Assembly (NCBI GenBank): GCA_900551295.1
Contig: URVJ01000007.1
Span: 1-64,000, forward strand
Reading direction: 5' to 3'
Length of the DNA stretch: 64,000 nucleotides
Origin: an uncultured Eubacteriales bacterium
GTDB taxonomy: Bacteria; Bacillota; Clostridia; Oscillospirales; CAG-382
Below are positions 53,601 to 62,174 of this stretch, in pieces; position 1 is the first letter of the stretch, and each line of letters begins with the position of its first letter. The notes under the pieces are model-generated. The model did not search any database, was not told the origin of the DNA, and saw only the letters and a list, made by a program, of their open reading frames with translations. Made by a program: the position numbers and the translations under genes.

Positions 53601-55142
53601 GAGATCGAAAGCGAAAGAAAACTTCTCAAAAAAGTTTCCGAATCCGTATTCGACGGTATAAAAGCAAGGAACAAGGAAACCGGCGATATTCGCTATGACC
53701 TTTCGGCATTTACCGAAGTATATGAGAATAACGGAAAGCTCGTCTTTGTATATTCAAACGACAAAATGACGGGTTCGGGCATTGTTCCGACCGCGCTTGA
53801 AGGCTGGGAAGAACTTGAGGCATGGAGACTTTTCAGATCTTCCAATCCCGCAAGCATATCTCACGAAAACCTTAAAGTAACAATTAACGATAAGGCAAAG
53901 GACGTAACTCTGACGACCGCCCTTTCGAGCGAAACACTCGGAAAATACGGCGAGCTTTATAAGAAAAATCCAGTAAAGTACAAAAAGTACGAATCCGTCG
54001 CCGATCTTTACTATAATTTAGTTACATTAAATCTCACCGTGCGCGGAAAATCCACGCCTGCCGGAGCAAAGCCTCTCGGCGAGAGCGAAAAGATAACCGT
54101 AACCTTTAAGCTTCTCGGTGCGGACAAGAACGAGCTTATCAAAAAGACGACGCTTGCAAACCTTGACGAAACAGTGACCGCGTTTGACGTGTTCAAGACC
54201 GTGCTTAAAGCCGAAAACTTCACGTATGAGGGTTCGGGCAGCTATGTTTCGGCAATTACCGACGCAGACGGAAATAGACTCGGTGAGTTTGACTACGGAA
54301 AGTACTCGGGCTGGATGTATAAGGTCAACGGCAAGATACCCGATTATGTAATGACGGCTTGCGGACTCAAAAACGGCGACGATGTCGTAATGTTCTACAC
54401 AAAGGATTATAACGAGCTGTTCACGAACTCCGGCAGCGGTTCTTCGGGTATGGGTTCTGATAACGATACCAAAAAGGACAACGAAAAGTCAGACGGAAAG
54501 ACGGATGAAAAACCGGCTGACGGCAATACCGAAAAAGATAATGAAACAAATCCCGGCAGCGAAAAGGCCGAAATAAAGTATTCCGACGTGACGGGACACT
54601 GGGCAAACGACGAAATAGCAAAGGTAAGCGGATCGGGACTCATGAACGGTGTTTCTGAAACCGAATTTTCACCCGATACTACCCTTACAAGAGCAATGTT
54701 CGCGACGATTCTTTACAGGTTTGCTTCTGACGGAAACTCCGATGTAAATACCGAAAAGCAGGTATTTTCCGATGTTGCAGGGGACGCATGGTACTCGGCG
54801 GCTGTCGTATGGTGCGCGGACGGAAAAATAATCCTCGGTGTTGCTGAGAATACATTTGCACCCGATAACTTCATCACTCGCGAGCAGATGGCGCTTATAC
54901 TTTACAGATACGCACTGTCTCTCGGTGAAACCGAAAAGACGGATACGGAAAACCGGAAGCCTGCTTTCTCTGATACCGATACGCTGTCTGACGAGTCAAA
55001 AGCCGCAATCAAATGGGCGAGCGAAAACGGACTTGTAACCGGACTTCCCGACGGACGCTTTGCTCCGAAGGACAACGTAACCCGTGCGCAGTGCGCCGCA
55101 GTATTCGCAAGAGCACTCGGCTGCAAGGTTCTCGGCAAGTAA
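50610..55142 (+). CDS. B12-riboswitch-controlled SLH surface protein with DUF4430 domain
   Basis: A 1510-residue secreted protein. Signal peptide at ~1-29 (ending AFSVSA); GLUG-like beta-helix repeats at ~35-285 (GGIAGQM, GGIIGYI, GGIVGYA); several Ig-like segments at ~300-1150; DUF4430, a transcobalamin-like C-terminal domain, at ~1158-1268 (GWMYKVNGKIPDYV, LKNGDDVVMFYT); an acidic Lys/Asn/Gly linker; and three SLH motifs at 1324-1510 (YSDVTGHW, FSDVAGDAWY, FSDTDT). It should sit on the outer wall. With the upstream cobalamin switch, a corrinoid-binding role is likely. The chosen ATG begins the signal peptide; an earlier TTG is less likely. No transporter gene is adjacent. Confidence 0.87.
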   Translation: MTNRKKSSKLLLIFAVGILSALLAFSVSAKGGTMSGDGSRDNPYLIDDAADLIAFRDEVNVQTADAASTLCAKLTADIDISDAAWTPIGNSGYATQGYAGVFDGDGHKISGLKISSSASNQGLFGYLGLDGSGTNRALIKNLAVSGTVTSSGNYIGGIAGQMTSAEIVNCSFSGSVSSSRKKGSNVGGIIGYINNTDNTGKNPKPRALISGCANSADVSTDAKGVAGGIVGYAKFIDIENCYNTGDIYGTSRSGGIAGQMQNKVNASNCYNIGAVSGTSTSADIADFIYKGSELINCHYLVKAFGTGVGTADADCAKIESAEGLSELLGEAFVQDKDGVNGGYPILAWQAGSAGEVKNPRLELMGNTVLKVLDGFNTADFSVKFADTEPSHINWSVVSGENVISVIYPVNPDEYNTSVVIKAINPGKAVIQAATDDESLKVSAYITVLPEITGREIEGIVAAGNTVSAKITVLGAKPYDYDNYPELVFQWKYLTSEDYLSGNTGFNSYKSISGANDRTFTIPESLVGDYLSYTVMLGSESFMPSSPYLVKSSDEYNVEADSDALVFDFDTIKTDMQLELALKGANGSTIEWTSDNRDVINSETGAVVLPKTGKVTVTLTAVLKSGEAVKTKTFTFEVYSLKQTQIEIANMKKRLKNGIKSLGNFYKLYPVYGTDTNVLEMLCDDIKNSKEPEMTAAIESIEEVYGGAGIAENGDITYFYADPNNAPNVHNGSFRVTFVFSLGGETQSLEVPVIIPWNAELVKQAMTEQILPEIALPSYTEQNISLPVCADGKLWALASWTTSDETAVSINTVKKSANERFSPDTGIIYPGLEEKHVKLTAAVTFGFTNASINEPEIVLYKTFDVTVGKIDEDTAEKIKTDLEKKLENGLEKAGLRDAATGKALEINDGVYTAVNDILYPTTRDFKIDGKYYPVTIKSDNEDVIVSPDANNAARTTVYRPMPGEEPAKANVTLTILDKSSGVSVSKTFAVEVKPLTDEEIESERKLLKKVSESVFDGIKARNKETGDIRYDLSAFTEVYENNGKLVFVYSNDKMTGSGIVPTALEGWEELEAWRLFRSSNPASISHENLKVTINDKAKDVTLTTALSSETLGKYGELYKKNPVKYKKYESVADLYYNLVTLNLTVRGKSTPAGAKPLGESEKITVTFKLLGADKNELIKKTTLANLDETVTAFDVFKTVLKAENFTYEGSGSYVSAITDADGNRLGEFDYGKYSGWMYKVNGKIPDYVMTACGLKNGDDVVMFYTKDYNELFTNSGSGSSGMGSDNDTKKDNEKSDGKTDEKPADGNTEKDNETNPGSEKAEIKYSDVTGHWANDEIAKVSGSGLMNGVSETEFSPDTTLTRAMFATILYRFASDGNSDVNTEKQVFSDVAGDAWYSAAVVWCADGKIILGVAENTFAPDNFITREQMALILYRYALSLGETEKTDTENRKPAFSDTDTLSDESKAAIKWASENGLVTGLPDGRFAPKDNVTRAQCAAVFARALGCKVLGK

Positions 55143-55167
55143 TTACATACCAAAGGCATAAACAGTG

Positions 55168-55204
55168 ACACTCCGTTCGTAAATTTCGTTCGGAGTGTTT
55201 TTTT
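55168..55204 (+). terminator. Terminator after the SLH/DUF4430 gene
   Basis: Perfect 8-bp stem ACACTCCG/CGGAGTGT around a 15-base loop, followed by seven T. Confidence 0.9.
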
Positions 55205-55295
55205 GACAATGCGTGCGTATTTTTGAAAAAATATATGTAAAAACACGGCAATTTTTCATAATTTGTGCCTTTTTTGAATATTTGTCTGCGTATTG

Positions 55296-55324
55296 TTGCA
55301 TTTGTTCGGGCAGTGTGATAAAAT
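55296..55324 (+). promoter_or_regulatory. SigA promoter of the glycerol-1-phosphate dehydrogenase gene
   Basis: TTGCAT (55296-55301), 17 bp, TAAAAT (55319-55324), ~55 bases before the ATG. Confidence 0.75.
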
Positions 55325-55378
55325 GAGCGTGAAAAAAGAGTGAATCTTGCTCATAAACGGAAAAACAAGGAGAAAAAA

Positions 55379-56638
55379 ATGTCAAAGATTCTGAATATTA
55401 TACGCGATTTCAAAAAGGAATGTCCCTGCGGAAGAAAGCACGAAACGGCGATACAGGACGTTGTAATAGAATCGGGGGCTGTGAATTTTGTCGGAGATGT
55501 GCTTAGAAGAAACGGCTTTTCAAAAAAGCTGTTACTTGTTGCGGACAAAAACACGCTTAAAGCCGCGGACGGCATACAGAACAGCCTTTCCGGCTTTGAC
55601 GTCGAATATAAGCTTTACGATAATCTGCGCCTTGCGGATATGGAAAACGTAGAGTGCATAGAAAAGCTTATAGCAGACAGAGACATTTCGGTTCTGTCCG
55701 TAGGAACAGGCTCTCTTAACGATATCTGCCGCCTTGCATGCGCAAGACAGGATAAAAAGCTGTGTATCTTCGGAACGGCTCCGTCAATGGACGGCTTTGC
55801 TTCTTACGGCGCGCCGATAGTGTGTGACGGCTTTAAATCGTCGTATTCCGCAAAAAGCCCGGATGTAATAATAGGAGATACAAAAATTCTCGCCGCATCT
55901 CCGAATGAGCTTAAAGCAGCAGGTTTCGGCGATATGATGGCAAAATATATAGGTCTTGTCGACTGGCAGGTGTCTTCTCTGCTTACGGGCGAATACTACT
56001 GCGAAAGAATAGCGGCGCTTACAAGAAGCGCGACTGACGAACTCTTTAATCTCGCTGATAAAGTAACGGCGAACGACGAGTATACCGCAGGAAAGATCTT
56101 CGAGTCTCTTTTAAAGACAGGAATAGGCATGAGCTTTTCACAGAATTCCCGTCCGGCAAGCGGCAGCGAACATATAATTTCCCACCTTATCGAGTGCGTT
56201 CAGCTGCGCGACGGCATTCTGCCCAACTTCCACGGTGAGGATATAGGCGTCTGCACGCTTGAAATGTTAAAATACTATAATGAGCTTGCGGAGCATAAGA
56301 CGATAAAGACAAAGAAAGAAAACGTCGATTGGGACGATGTGTATAAATTCTACGGCAGCATGGCGGACAACGTTAAGAAACTCAATTCCCCGCATAACGT
56401 CGTTGATGACGTCGATAAGGACGTGCTTCGCGAACGCTGGGGCGATATTGTGAATATTATACACAGTGTGCCGGATTACAACAGCGTAAAAGAGGCTATG
56501 GTCAAGGCTCATTGCAAGATTACGGTTGACGATATAGGAAAAGACAAGACGCTTTTTGATAACTGCGTAAAGTATTCGCCGTATATGAGACACCGCCTCA
56601 CGCTTCTCAGACTTAAAGACATGATTGTAACCGAGTAA
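55379..56638 (+). CDS. sn-Glycerol-1-phosphate dehydrogenase-like protein (AraM/EgsA family)
   Basis: A 419-residue member of the iron-containing dehydrogenase/dehydroquinate-synthase superfamily that reduces dihydroxyacetone phosphate to glycerol-1-phosphate. Markers: SVGTGSLNDICRL, GTAPSMDGFASYGAPI, and metal-site residues in AGFGDMMAKYIGLVDWQ, SEHIISH and NFHGEDIGV. It begins after AAGGAG (6 bases); an upstream in-frame ATG is inside the promoter leader. A channel gene and a glycerophosphodiesterase gene follow, which fits glycerol-phosphate metabolism. It is not AroB: the SEH metal pocket and length are those of AraM. Confidence 0.88.
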   Translation: MSKILNIIRDFKKECPCGRKHETAIQDVVIESGAVNFVGDVLRRNGFSKKLLLVADKNTLKAADGIQNSLSGFDVEYKLYDNLRLADMENVECIEKLIADRDISVLSVGTGSLNDICRLACARQDKKLCIFGTAPSMDGFASYGAPIVCDGFKSSYSAKSPDVIIGDTKILAASPNELKAAGFGDMMAKYIGLVDWQVSSLLTGEYYCERIAALTRSATDELFNLADKVTANDEYTAGKIFESLLKTGIGMSFSQNSRPASGSEHIISHLIECVQLRDGILPNFHGEDIGVCTLEMLKYYNELAEHKTIKTKKENVDWDDVYKFYGSMADNVKKLNSPHNVVDDVDKDVLRERWGDIVNIIHSVPDYNSVKEAMVKAHCKITVDDIGKDKTLFDNCVKYSPYMRHRLTLLRLKDMIVTE

Positions 56639-56664
56639 TTTTTCGGCTTTCGGGAGAAAAACGT

Positions 56665-57291
56665 ATGTTTGACGGACTTATAATTCTGCTTGAAATGATA
56701 GGCGTTGTCGCCTTTGCGGTTTCCGGTGCCATAACGGCAATAGAAAAGAAAATGGACATATACGGAGTGGCGGTTCTGGGATTTACGACGGCTGTCGGAG
56801 GAGGAGTTCTGCGCGATGTACTTCTCGGACTTACACCGCCAATGATGTTCAGAGATCCCAAATACGCTCTTGTCGCGGTAATTGTGTCAATCGCCGTCTT
56901 TGTGCCGTCGGTGCGCAGAATTATAATGAAAGATGAGAAAATATACGATATGATAATGCTTATAAGCGACTCGATAGGACTCGGAGTGTTTACCGTAACC
57001 GGCATACAGACGGCAAGCGCCGCGTGTTCGGAACGCAACGTGTTTCTGTTCGTGTTTGTCGGAGTGCTTACCGGCGTCGGCGGAGGAGTAATGCGGGATT
57101 TGTTCTCGCAGAGCCGTCCTTACATATTCGTAAAGCATTTTTACGCATGCGCGTCGATGATAGGCGCGATTGTCTGCGTCTGTTTGTGGGACATTGCAGG
57201 GAACGCCGCGGCAATGCTTACAGGCGCGTTGTGCATAGTGGCACTGAGACTTGCGGCAGCCCATTTCAGATGGAAATTGCCGAAAGCATGA
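56665..57291 (+). CDS. TRIC-type cation channel (UPF0126/YicG family)
   Basis: A 208-residue membrane protein made of two repeats of three helices. Both repeats carry the Gly-rich loops of the family (TAVGGGVLRDVLLG and GVGGGVMRDLFS), which form the ion path in bacterial TRIC channels. It starts 26 bases after the dehydrogenase with CGGGAG upstream and is followed closely by the phosphodiesterase gene. Natural substrates are poorly known. Confidence 0.9.
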   Translation: MFDGLIILLEMIGVVAFAVSGAITAIEKKMDIYGVAVLGFTTAVGGGVLRDVLLGLTPPMMFRDPKYALVAVIVSIAVFVPSVRRIIMKDEKIYDMIMLISDSIGLGVFTVTGIQTASAACSERNVFLFVFVGVLTGVGGGVMRDLFSQSRPYIFVKHFYACASMIGAIVCVCLWDIAGNAAAMLTGALCIVALRLAAAHFRWKLPKA

Positions 57292-57333
57292 GAACAAATC
57301 TGTAAATCTTTTTGTGTTAAAGGAGAAATAAAT

Positions 57334-58050
57334 ATGTCAGACTCAAAAACTTCAACAATGCTTATAGCGCACAGAGGATTTTCCGCGCTTGAAACCGAAA
57401 ACACGGCGGCAGCGTTTGTCGCAGCCGGAAACAGGGACTATTTCGGAATTGAGACCGACGTTCATGTAACGCGCGACGGAAAATTTGCGATCATTCACGA
57501 CGACGATACAAAGAGAGTTGCCGGAGTTGATTTTTCCGTTGAAAACAGCACATTTGCGGAACTTTCAAAGCTGAAACTTAAGGATAAGTACGGCGAAACA
57601 AGAAGAGATCTCGTAATACCCGAACTTTCGGACTATATCAAAATCTGTAAATTCTATAAAAAGACCGCCGTGCTTGAGCTTAAAAATCCCATGACGGCGG
57701 ATAGCATACGCGGTATAACCGACTGTATCAAAAAGTATGACTATATTGAAAATACAGTGTTTATATCGTTTGCGTTCGATAATCTTGTCGAGGTCAGAAA
57801 GCTCTATCCGGACGCAGCCGTACAGTTTTTGTGCGGAAAGATTTCCGACGAACTTGTAAATAAGCTTGCCGAACACAAATTTGACGTTGACGCTTATTAT
57901 GAGTATATAGATAAAGAGATTTGCGAAAAGCTCCATAAACACGGTATAAAGATCAACTGCTATACCGTTGACTCCGAAAAGGACGCAAAGCGCTGCCTTG
58001 AATGCGGAGTCGATTACATTACGTCAAACTGTCTTTCCGAACTCGATTAA
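57334..58050 (+). CDS. Glycerophosphodiester phosphodiesterase
   Basis: Cleaves glycerophosphodiesters to glycerol-3-phosphate and an alcohol. The 238-residue TIM barrel shows the catalytic set AHRGFSALETENT, ETDVHVTRDGKFAIIHDD and AVLELKNP, then INCYTVDSEKD and GVDYITSN. No signal peptide, so it is cytosolic (UgpQ-like). It is the third gene of the glycerol-phosphate run and ends only 14 bases from a convergent gene, with no clear terminator in between. Confidence 0.93.
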   Translation: MSDSKTSTMLIAHRGFSALETENTAAAFVAAGNRDYFGIETDVHVTRDGKFAIIHDDDTKRVAGVDFSVENSTFAELSKLKLKDKYGETRRDLVIPELSDYIKICKFYKKTAVLELKNPMTADSIRGITDCIKKYDYIENTVFISFAFDNLVEVRKLYPDAAVQFLCGKISDELVNKLAEHKFDVDAYYEYIDKEICEKLHKHGIKINCYTVDSEKDAKRCLECGVDYITSNCLSELD

Positions 58051-58064
58051 GAATCGGGAAAAAA

Positions 58065-59756
58065 TCAGAACAGCTCAAAAGCGAATACCCTGAAATCTTC
58101 ACAGCCGTGGGTGCAAAGCGGAATAAGCCTTGCCGAAACGGCTTTTTTGTTTATGCAAAGACGGACGAAACGCTGATAATTTCCGCGAATTTCGATTTTT
58201 TCCGTACTTCCGTTTTCGAGAGTAAGCTCAATGTCAAAATCCTTTATAAGCGTTTCCGGCGTTCTGAAACGCGTTTCGCCGAGATAATAGTGAGAGGGCA
58301 TATTGTGAAAAGGTCTGTTTAAGTCGCTGTCAAATACAAGAGTTATGCCGTTTATGAATTCGGGCTTTTCAAAGACGTACTGCGGTGCGTCGCCTTTCTT
58401 TAATATACAGACATTCTGTTCGCCGCGGCTTATTCCGTTTCTTAAAACTGCGTATTTTTCGTCAAGATTTGCTTTTTCGGTAAGCTTGGAAAGTTTTCTT
58501 TTGACGCCGGGCAAAAAGCAGTCGTCGTCCATCAGCGTCTGCTGGAGAAAATCTATGTCAAGCGTTCTCGTGGAAGAGCCTTGACTTGTCATGACGTATG
58601 CCGCAGTTCCGACAGCCTGACCGAGAATTGCGCAGGTGGACATAACGCGGCTCGAACTGAGGGCTGCGTGGGTTACGCTTATGTTTCGTCCTGCAAACAT
58701 GAGATTTTTTATGTTCTTTGAATAAAGCGCTCTCCACGGAATAGTCCACGGAGTCGGCGCAGGGTGGTATATAGTCGGGTGTCCGCCGTCGAAATAAAAA
58801 CCTTCGGGAAAGTGGTCGTCCATAGTCCAGCCGGCATATGCAACGGTGTCCGGAAAGTTTCCGCCGGATTCCACGTCGTTTTGCGTAATTACATGATCGC
58901 CTACATAGCGTCTGCTTTCGCGCTTTCCGGGAAGAAATCCCACCCAGTCAAGCTCAAAGTTTTCAAAATCTGTCTTTTCGCCGTTCTTTACAAAGTCCCA
59001 TACTCCGAAAGCTATCTTCATAAGCTCATCGCGGCACTTGTCGGTGTCGTGTATGCAGTCGCCCATGCCGCCGTACTCTATCCACCAGAAATTCGTATCT
59101 CTGCCGTAGCCTTTGCTTTTGAGCTTTGAACCGTCTATCTTGTATGCCCACGTCGGAGCTTTGAAGGGTACGGGGTGATCTGTTTCTCTGCCCATGATAA
59201 GGCAAGACATACCCATGGTGTGACTGTCTGCAGCGTCGGGAGGAATGGTTTCGCCAAAGTCGGATTTCGCCTCGCGCCCGTACATGTATTCCGCACCCGT
59301 GATAGGCGCAAGAATCGAGTCGCCCGAACAGTCGGCAAAATAGTCTGCATTTATAATATGATATGTTTCGGAATTGAGCGTCCAGCCCGTGACGCTTTTT
59401 ATAACGCCGCCGGTTACTTCTGCTTTCTGACAAGTGCAGTTTAGCAAAAAAGTAAGATTTTCCTGCGTGAGCGCCTTTCCGTACAGAACGCTGTCCCATA
59501 CCGAAAAGGACAGGTTCGGGTTCATGGCAAAATTTTCGAGAAACAGCTCCTCTGTAATGCCTGTTTCGCGGTTGTCTTTGCCGTGGCTGCCGCAGACGTG
59601 CATTCTTATCTCGCTTGAGGCGTTTCCGCCGAATACCGGTCTGTCCTGCATGATTATTGTCTTTACGCCGTGCCGTGCCGCTGCAAGCGCTGCGCATAAG
59701 CCTGCCATGCCGCCGCCGATTACGCAAAACTGCGCCGAATGTGTAACGGTTTTCAT
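58065..59756 (-). CDS. FAD-dependent oxidoreductase (PF12831-type)
   Basis: A 563-residue protein. The FAD-binding Rossmann motif CVIGGGMAGLCAALAAARHG is followed by FGGNASSEIRMHVCGSHG, typical of the FAD_oxidored family often found in polysaccharide-use loci. Residues ~160-400 form the substrate domain, with AGRNISVTHAALSSSRVMSTCAILGQAVG near the cofactor site. A C-terminal ~130-residue beta-rich part may bind sugars. The real substrate is unknown. No signal peptide is seen. It is transcribed alone. Confidence 0.83.
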   Translation of the reverse strand: MKTVTHSAQFCVIGGGMAGLCAALAAARHGVKTIIMQDRPVFGGNASSEIRMHVCGSHGKDNRETGITEELFLENFAMNPNLSFSVWDSVLYGKALTQENLTFLLNCTCQKAEVTGGVIKSVTGWTLNSETYHIINADYFADCSGDSILAPITGAEYMYGREAKSDFGETIPPDAADSHTMGMSCLIMGRETDHPVPFKAPTWAYKIDGSKLKSKGYGRDTNFWWIEYGGMGDCIHDTDKCRDELMKIAFGVWDFVKNGEKTDFENFELDWVGFLPGKRESRRYVGDHVITQNDVESGGNFPDTVAYAGWTMDDHFPEGFYFDGGHPTIYHPAPTPWTIPWRALYSKNIKNLMFAGRNISVTHAALSSSRVMSTCAILGQAVGTAAYVMTSQGSSTRTLDIDFLQQTLMDDDCFLPGVKRKLSKLTEKANLDEKYAVLRNGISRGEQNVCILKKGDAPQYVFEKPEFINGITLVFDSDLNRPFHNMPSHYYLGETRFRTPETLIKDFDIELTLENGSTEKIEIRGNYQRFVRLCINKKAVSARLIPLCTHGCEDFRVFAFELF

Positions 59757-59958
59757 ATATATGTGTCCTCCGCTTTGCTTTTTTCTTTATAATACCATAA
59801 ACAGCTGTGATTTTCCATGACAATACTGCCGTAAAAATTTAAAATCCTGCACTATTTTTATTTTTTGCAAAAATGACGGAACTTGTCGGAAAACTGTACG
59901 TCATACAGAGTGTAAAGCAAGTAACATAAAGCAAAATTCAATGAAAGCAGGTAACTTT

Positions 59959-62058
59959 ATGAAAAAATTAATGATCGCGGCAATAGTAGCCGCAATGCTC
60001 ATCTCAAATGCCTCGGTATATGCCGATGACGCGGCTGAAGTAAAGCCGGCAAACGATTCTCAGACGGCAGAGCAGAACGAAGTGAAAGAAAAAATACCTT
60101 ATTACGTATACGATAAAGCAACCGTAAAGTCGGTTGAAAACGGCAGCATTAACTGCACGACAAACGACGATAAAGAAATCTCTCTCATACTTGATGTTTC
60201 CGAAGATACGCTGATACTGGACAATAACGGAAATAAGATTAGCCTTTCGGATCTCAAAGAGGGAACGGTAATATACGCATACGACAGTCCGTATAACGCA
60301 AGAATATTGATATACCCCGCAACCTTTAAGCCTTATGTGATAGTTGCTGCGACTGATGAAAACGTAAATTTCTGCCTTGACGCTTTTTCAAAAGATCCCG
60401 ATTCAAAGGAAATAAGATATGTTTCCGACGGAGGAAAGCTTGCGGTAAATATTTCGGACGAAACAGAGTTTAAGGGATACGACGGAAGCGAGATCACCGA
60501 TAAAGATCTTGAAAGCAGAATCGCACTTATAACCTACACCGATTCTACAAGAAGTATTCCGGCGATAACAACCGCGGAAAAAGTAACAATTCTCGGAGCC
60601 GTTCCGGTCGAGCTTCCCGATCTTACCGAGGAAAGACCGGTAGTTTCCGAAGATACTCCGACGGTTCTGCCCGATCTCTCGGAAGAAAGACCTGTTGTTA
60701 CGGAGTCTGAAACCGATAAAACAATAAAGGTTGCCTTTGACGGAGAAAAGATGAATTTCGACGTCGATCCGATAATCGAAAACGGCAGAACGCTCGTACC
60801 GTTCAGAGCAATATTTGAAAAACTTGACTGTGCGGTATCATATTCCGAAACAGACGGCGGAAAATTTGTCGAGGCGCAGAGAGGCGACGATGTTGTTCTT
60901 CTTGAAATCGGCAAGGACACAATGCTCGTAAACGGTAAGGAAGTAAAGCTTGACGCACCGGCAAAAATAGTTGACGGAAGAACTCTCGTTCCTCTGCGTG
61001 CCGTAAGCGAGAGCATGGACTGCACCGTTGATTGGCTTGACGATGTTAAGACCGCGTCCATTCATAAAAAACACGGTCAGCACATAATAGACTCCGGACG
61101 TATCGAAAAAAGCATAACCGACAGCGACGGCACGGTTCTGATGAATATAAGCGCCGTATATCCGATAATCGCCGATGAAACCGGAAGCGACGCGTTTATT
61201 GCGGACATAAACAAGAGTTATAAGGAAAATGCCGAAAAGTATGTTTCGAATATTGAAAAAACTTTCACTAAAGATGACACTGCCGAAATGCGCATGGCAA
61301 TGGGAGAAAATTTCCGTCCTATGCAGTTTACGCTTACATTTAAGGTAAACACCGACAGAAAGAATCTCCTTTCGATCACTAATACCGATTATCAGAACGC
61401 AAACGGCGCGCACCCGAATACGCAGAGAACTTCACGCACTTTCCAGACTCTCATGAATAAAGAGCTTGCGCTTACAGATGTCTTTGACGCCGAGCAGGAC
61501 GCTGTCAATAAGACGGTATACGATACATTTAAGGCAAAACTCGAAAAAGAAGTTGAAGAATACAGTGAAGAAAACGCAAAGGAGCTTGAAAAAGAGCTTG
61601 CAAACGTAAACTTCTATCTTACCGATAACAGCGTTGTAATGTACTTCAACCCTTATCAGATCCTCCCGTATGCATTCGGCGCTCCGAGTGTCGAGCTTAA
61701 ATACGGTGAAAAGGACAGCCCCGTAAAGCTTGACCTTTCGGAAGCAAAGCTTGACGCACTTGAAATAGTTCTTGACGGAAATCCCACAACCGGTTTTACA
61801 TGGGAGGCTGTCGAGGCGGATTCCGAAATTGTGGATATAAAGAGCGAGTATAAGCAGGACGAGGCGGCTGAGGATATGGCAGGCGTCGGCGGAAAGTATA
61901 CTTTCACCGTAACCGGAAAATCAAACGGAAACGCTCAGATAAAGCTCTGCTATATGCGTTCTTTCGAGGGCGAAGGCTCTATTCAGAAAACAGTCATCGT
62001 CAAAGTGTACGTTGACGAAAACGGCAAGGTCACCGTTCTTGACCGTACAGAAAAGTAA
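59959..62058 (+). CDS. Secreted stalk, RsiV-like and chagasin-domain protein
   Basis: A 699-residue exported protein. Signal peptide ~1-23 (KKLMIAAIVAAMLISNASVYA). Residues ~25-210 are beta-rich. A short repeat, LPDLTEERPVV and LPDLSEERPVV, lies at ~218-248. A copper amine oxidase-type stalk domain spans ~256-375, a DUF4163/DUF3298 (RsiV/PdaC-like) region ~380-580, and a chagasin/I42 cysteine-protease inhibitor domain ~590-690 (NPTTGFTW, GVGGKYTF, YMRSFEGE). ATG 59959 is preferred because AGG is better placed before it than before ATG 59941. Likely role: blocking host or rival papain-like proteases at the surface; RsiV-like parts can sense lysozyme. Confidence 0.85.
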   Translation: MKKLMIAAIVAAMLISNASVYADDAAEVKPANDSQTAEQNEVKEKIPYYVYDKATVKSVENGSINCTTNDDKEISLILDVSEDTLILDNNGNKISLSDLKEGTVIYAYDSPYNARILIYPATFKPYVIVAATDENVNFCLDAFSKDPDSKEIRYVSDGGKLAVNISDETEFKGYDGSEITDKDLESRIALITYTDSTRSIPAITTAEKVTILGAVPVELPDLTEERPVVSEDTPTVLPDLSEERPVVTESETDKTIKVAFDGEKMNFDVDPIIENGRTLVPFRAIFEKLDCAVSYSETDGGKFVEAQRGDDVVLLEIGKDTMLVNGKEVKLDAPAKIVDGRTLVPLRAVSESMDCTVDWLDDVKTASIHKKHGQHIIDSGRIEKSITDSDGTVLMNISAVYPIIADETGSDAFIADINKSYKENAEKYVSNIEKTFTKDDTAEMRMAMGENFRPMQFTLTFKVNTDRKNLLSITNTDYQNANGAHPNTQRTSRTFQTLMNKELALTDVFDAEQDAVNKTVYDTFKAKLEKEVEEYSEENAKELEKELANVNFYLTDNSVVMYFNPYQILPYAFGAPSVELKYGEKDSPVKLDLSEAKLDALEIVLDGNPTTGFTWEAVEADSEIVDIKSEYKQDEAAEDMAGVGGKYTFTVTGKSNGNAQIKLCYMRSFEGEGSIQKTVIVKVYVDENGKVTVLDRTEK

Positions 62059-62100
62059 GCATAATGCTTTAAACATTTTTCATAATTCTTTTCCTCATTG

Positions 62101-62140
62101 ACCGCCGTAAGTTGTTGTTGCTTGCGGCGGTTTCCTTTTG
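62101..62140 (+). terminator. Terminator after the chagasin-domain gene
   Basis: Eleven-pair stem ACCGCCGTAAG/CTTGCGGCGGT (one G-T pair) with a 9-base loop; the tail TTCCTTTT is only moderately T-rich. Confidence 0.75.
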
Positions 62141-62174
62141 CAAAAAAAAAGTTTGAGAATTTTTGAAAAACCTC

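Noticed and set aside
55379..56638. Dehydroquinate synthase (aroB) to complete the aromatic pathway
   Set aside because: Motifs GTGSLND, SMDGFASYGAPI and the length fit AraM/G1P dehydrogenase, not AroB.
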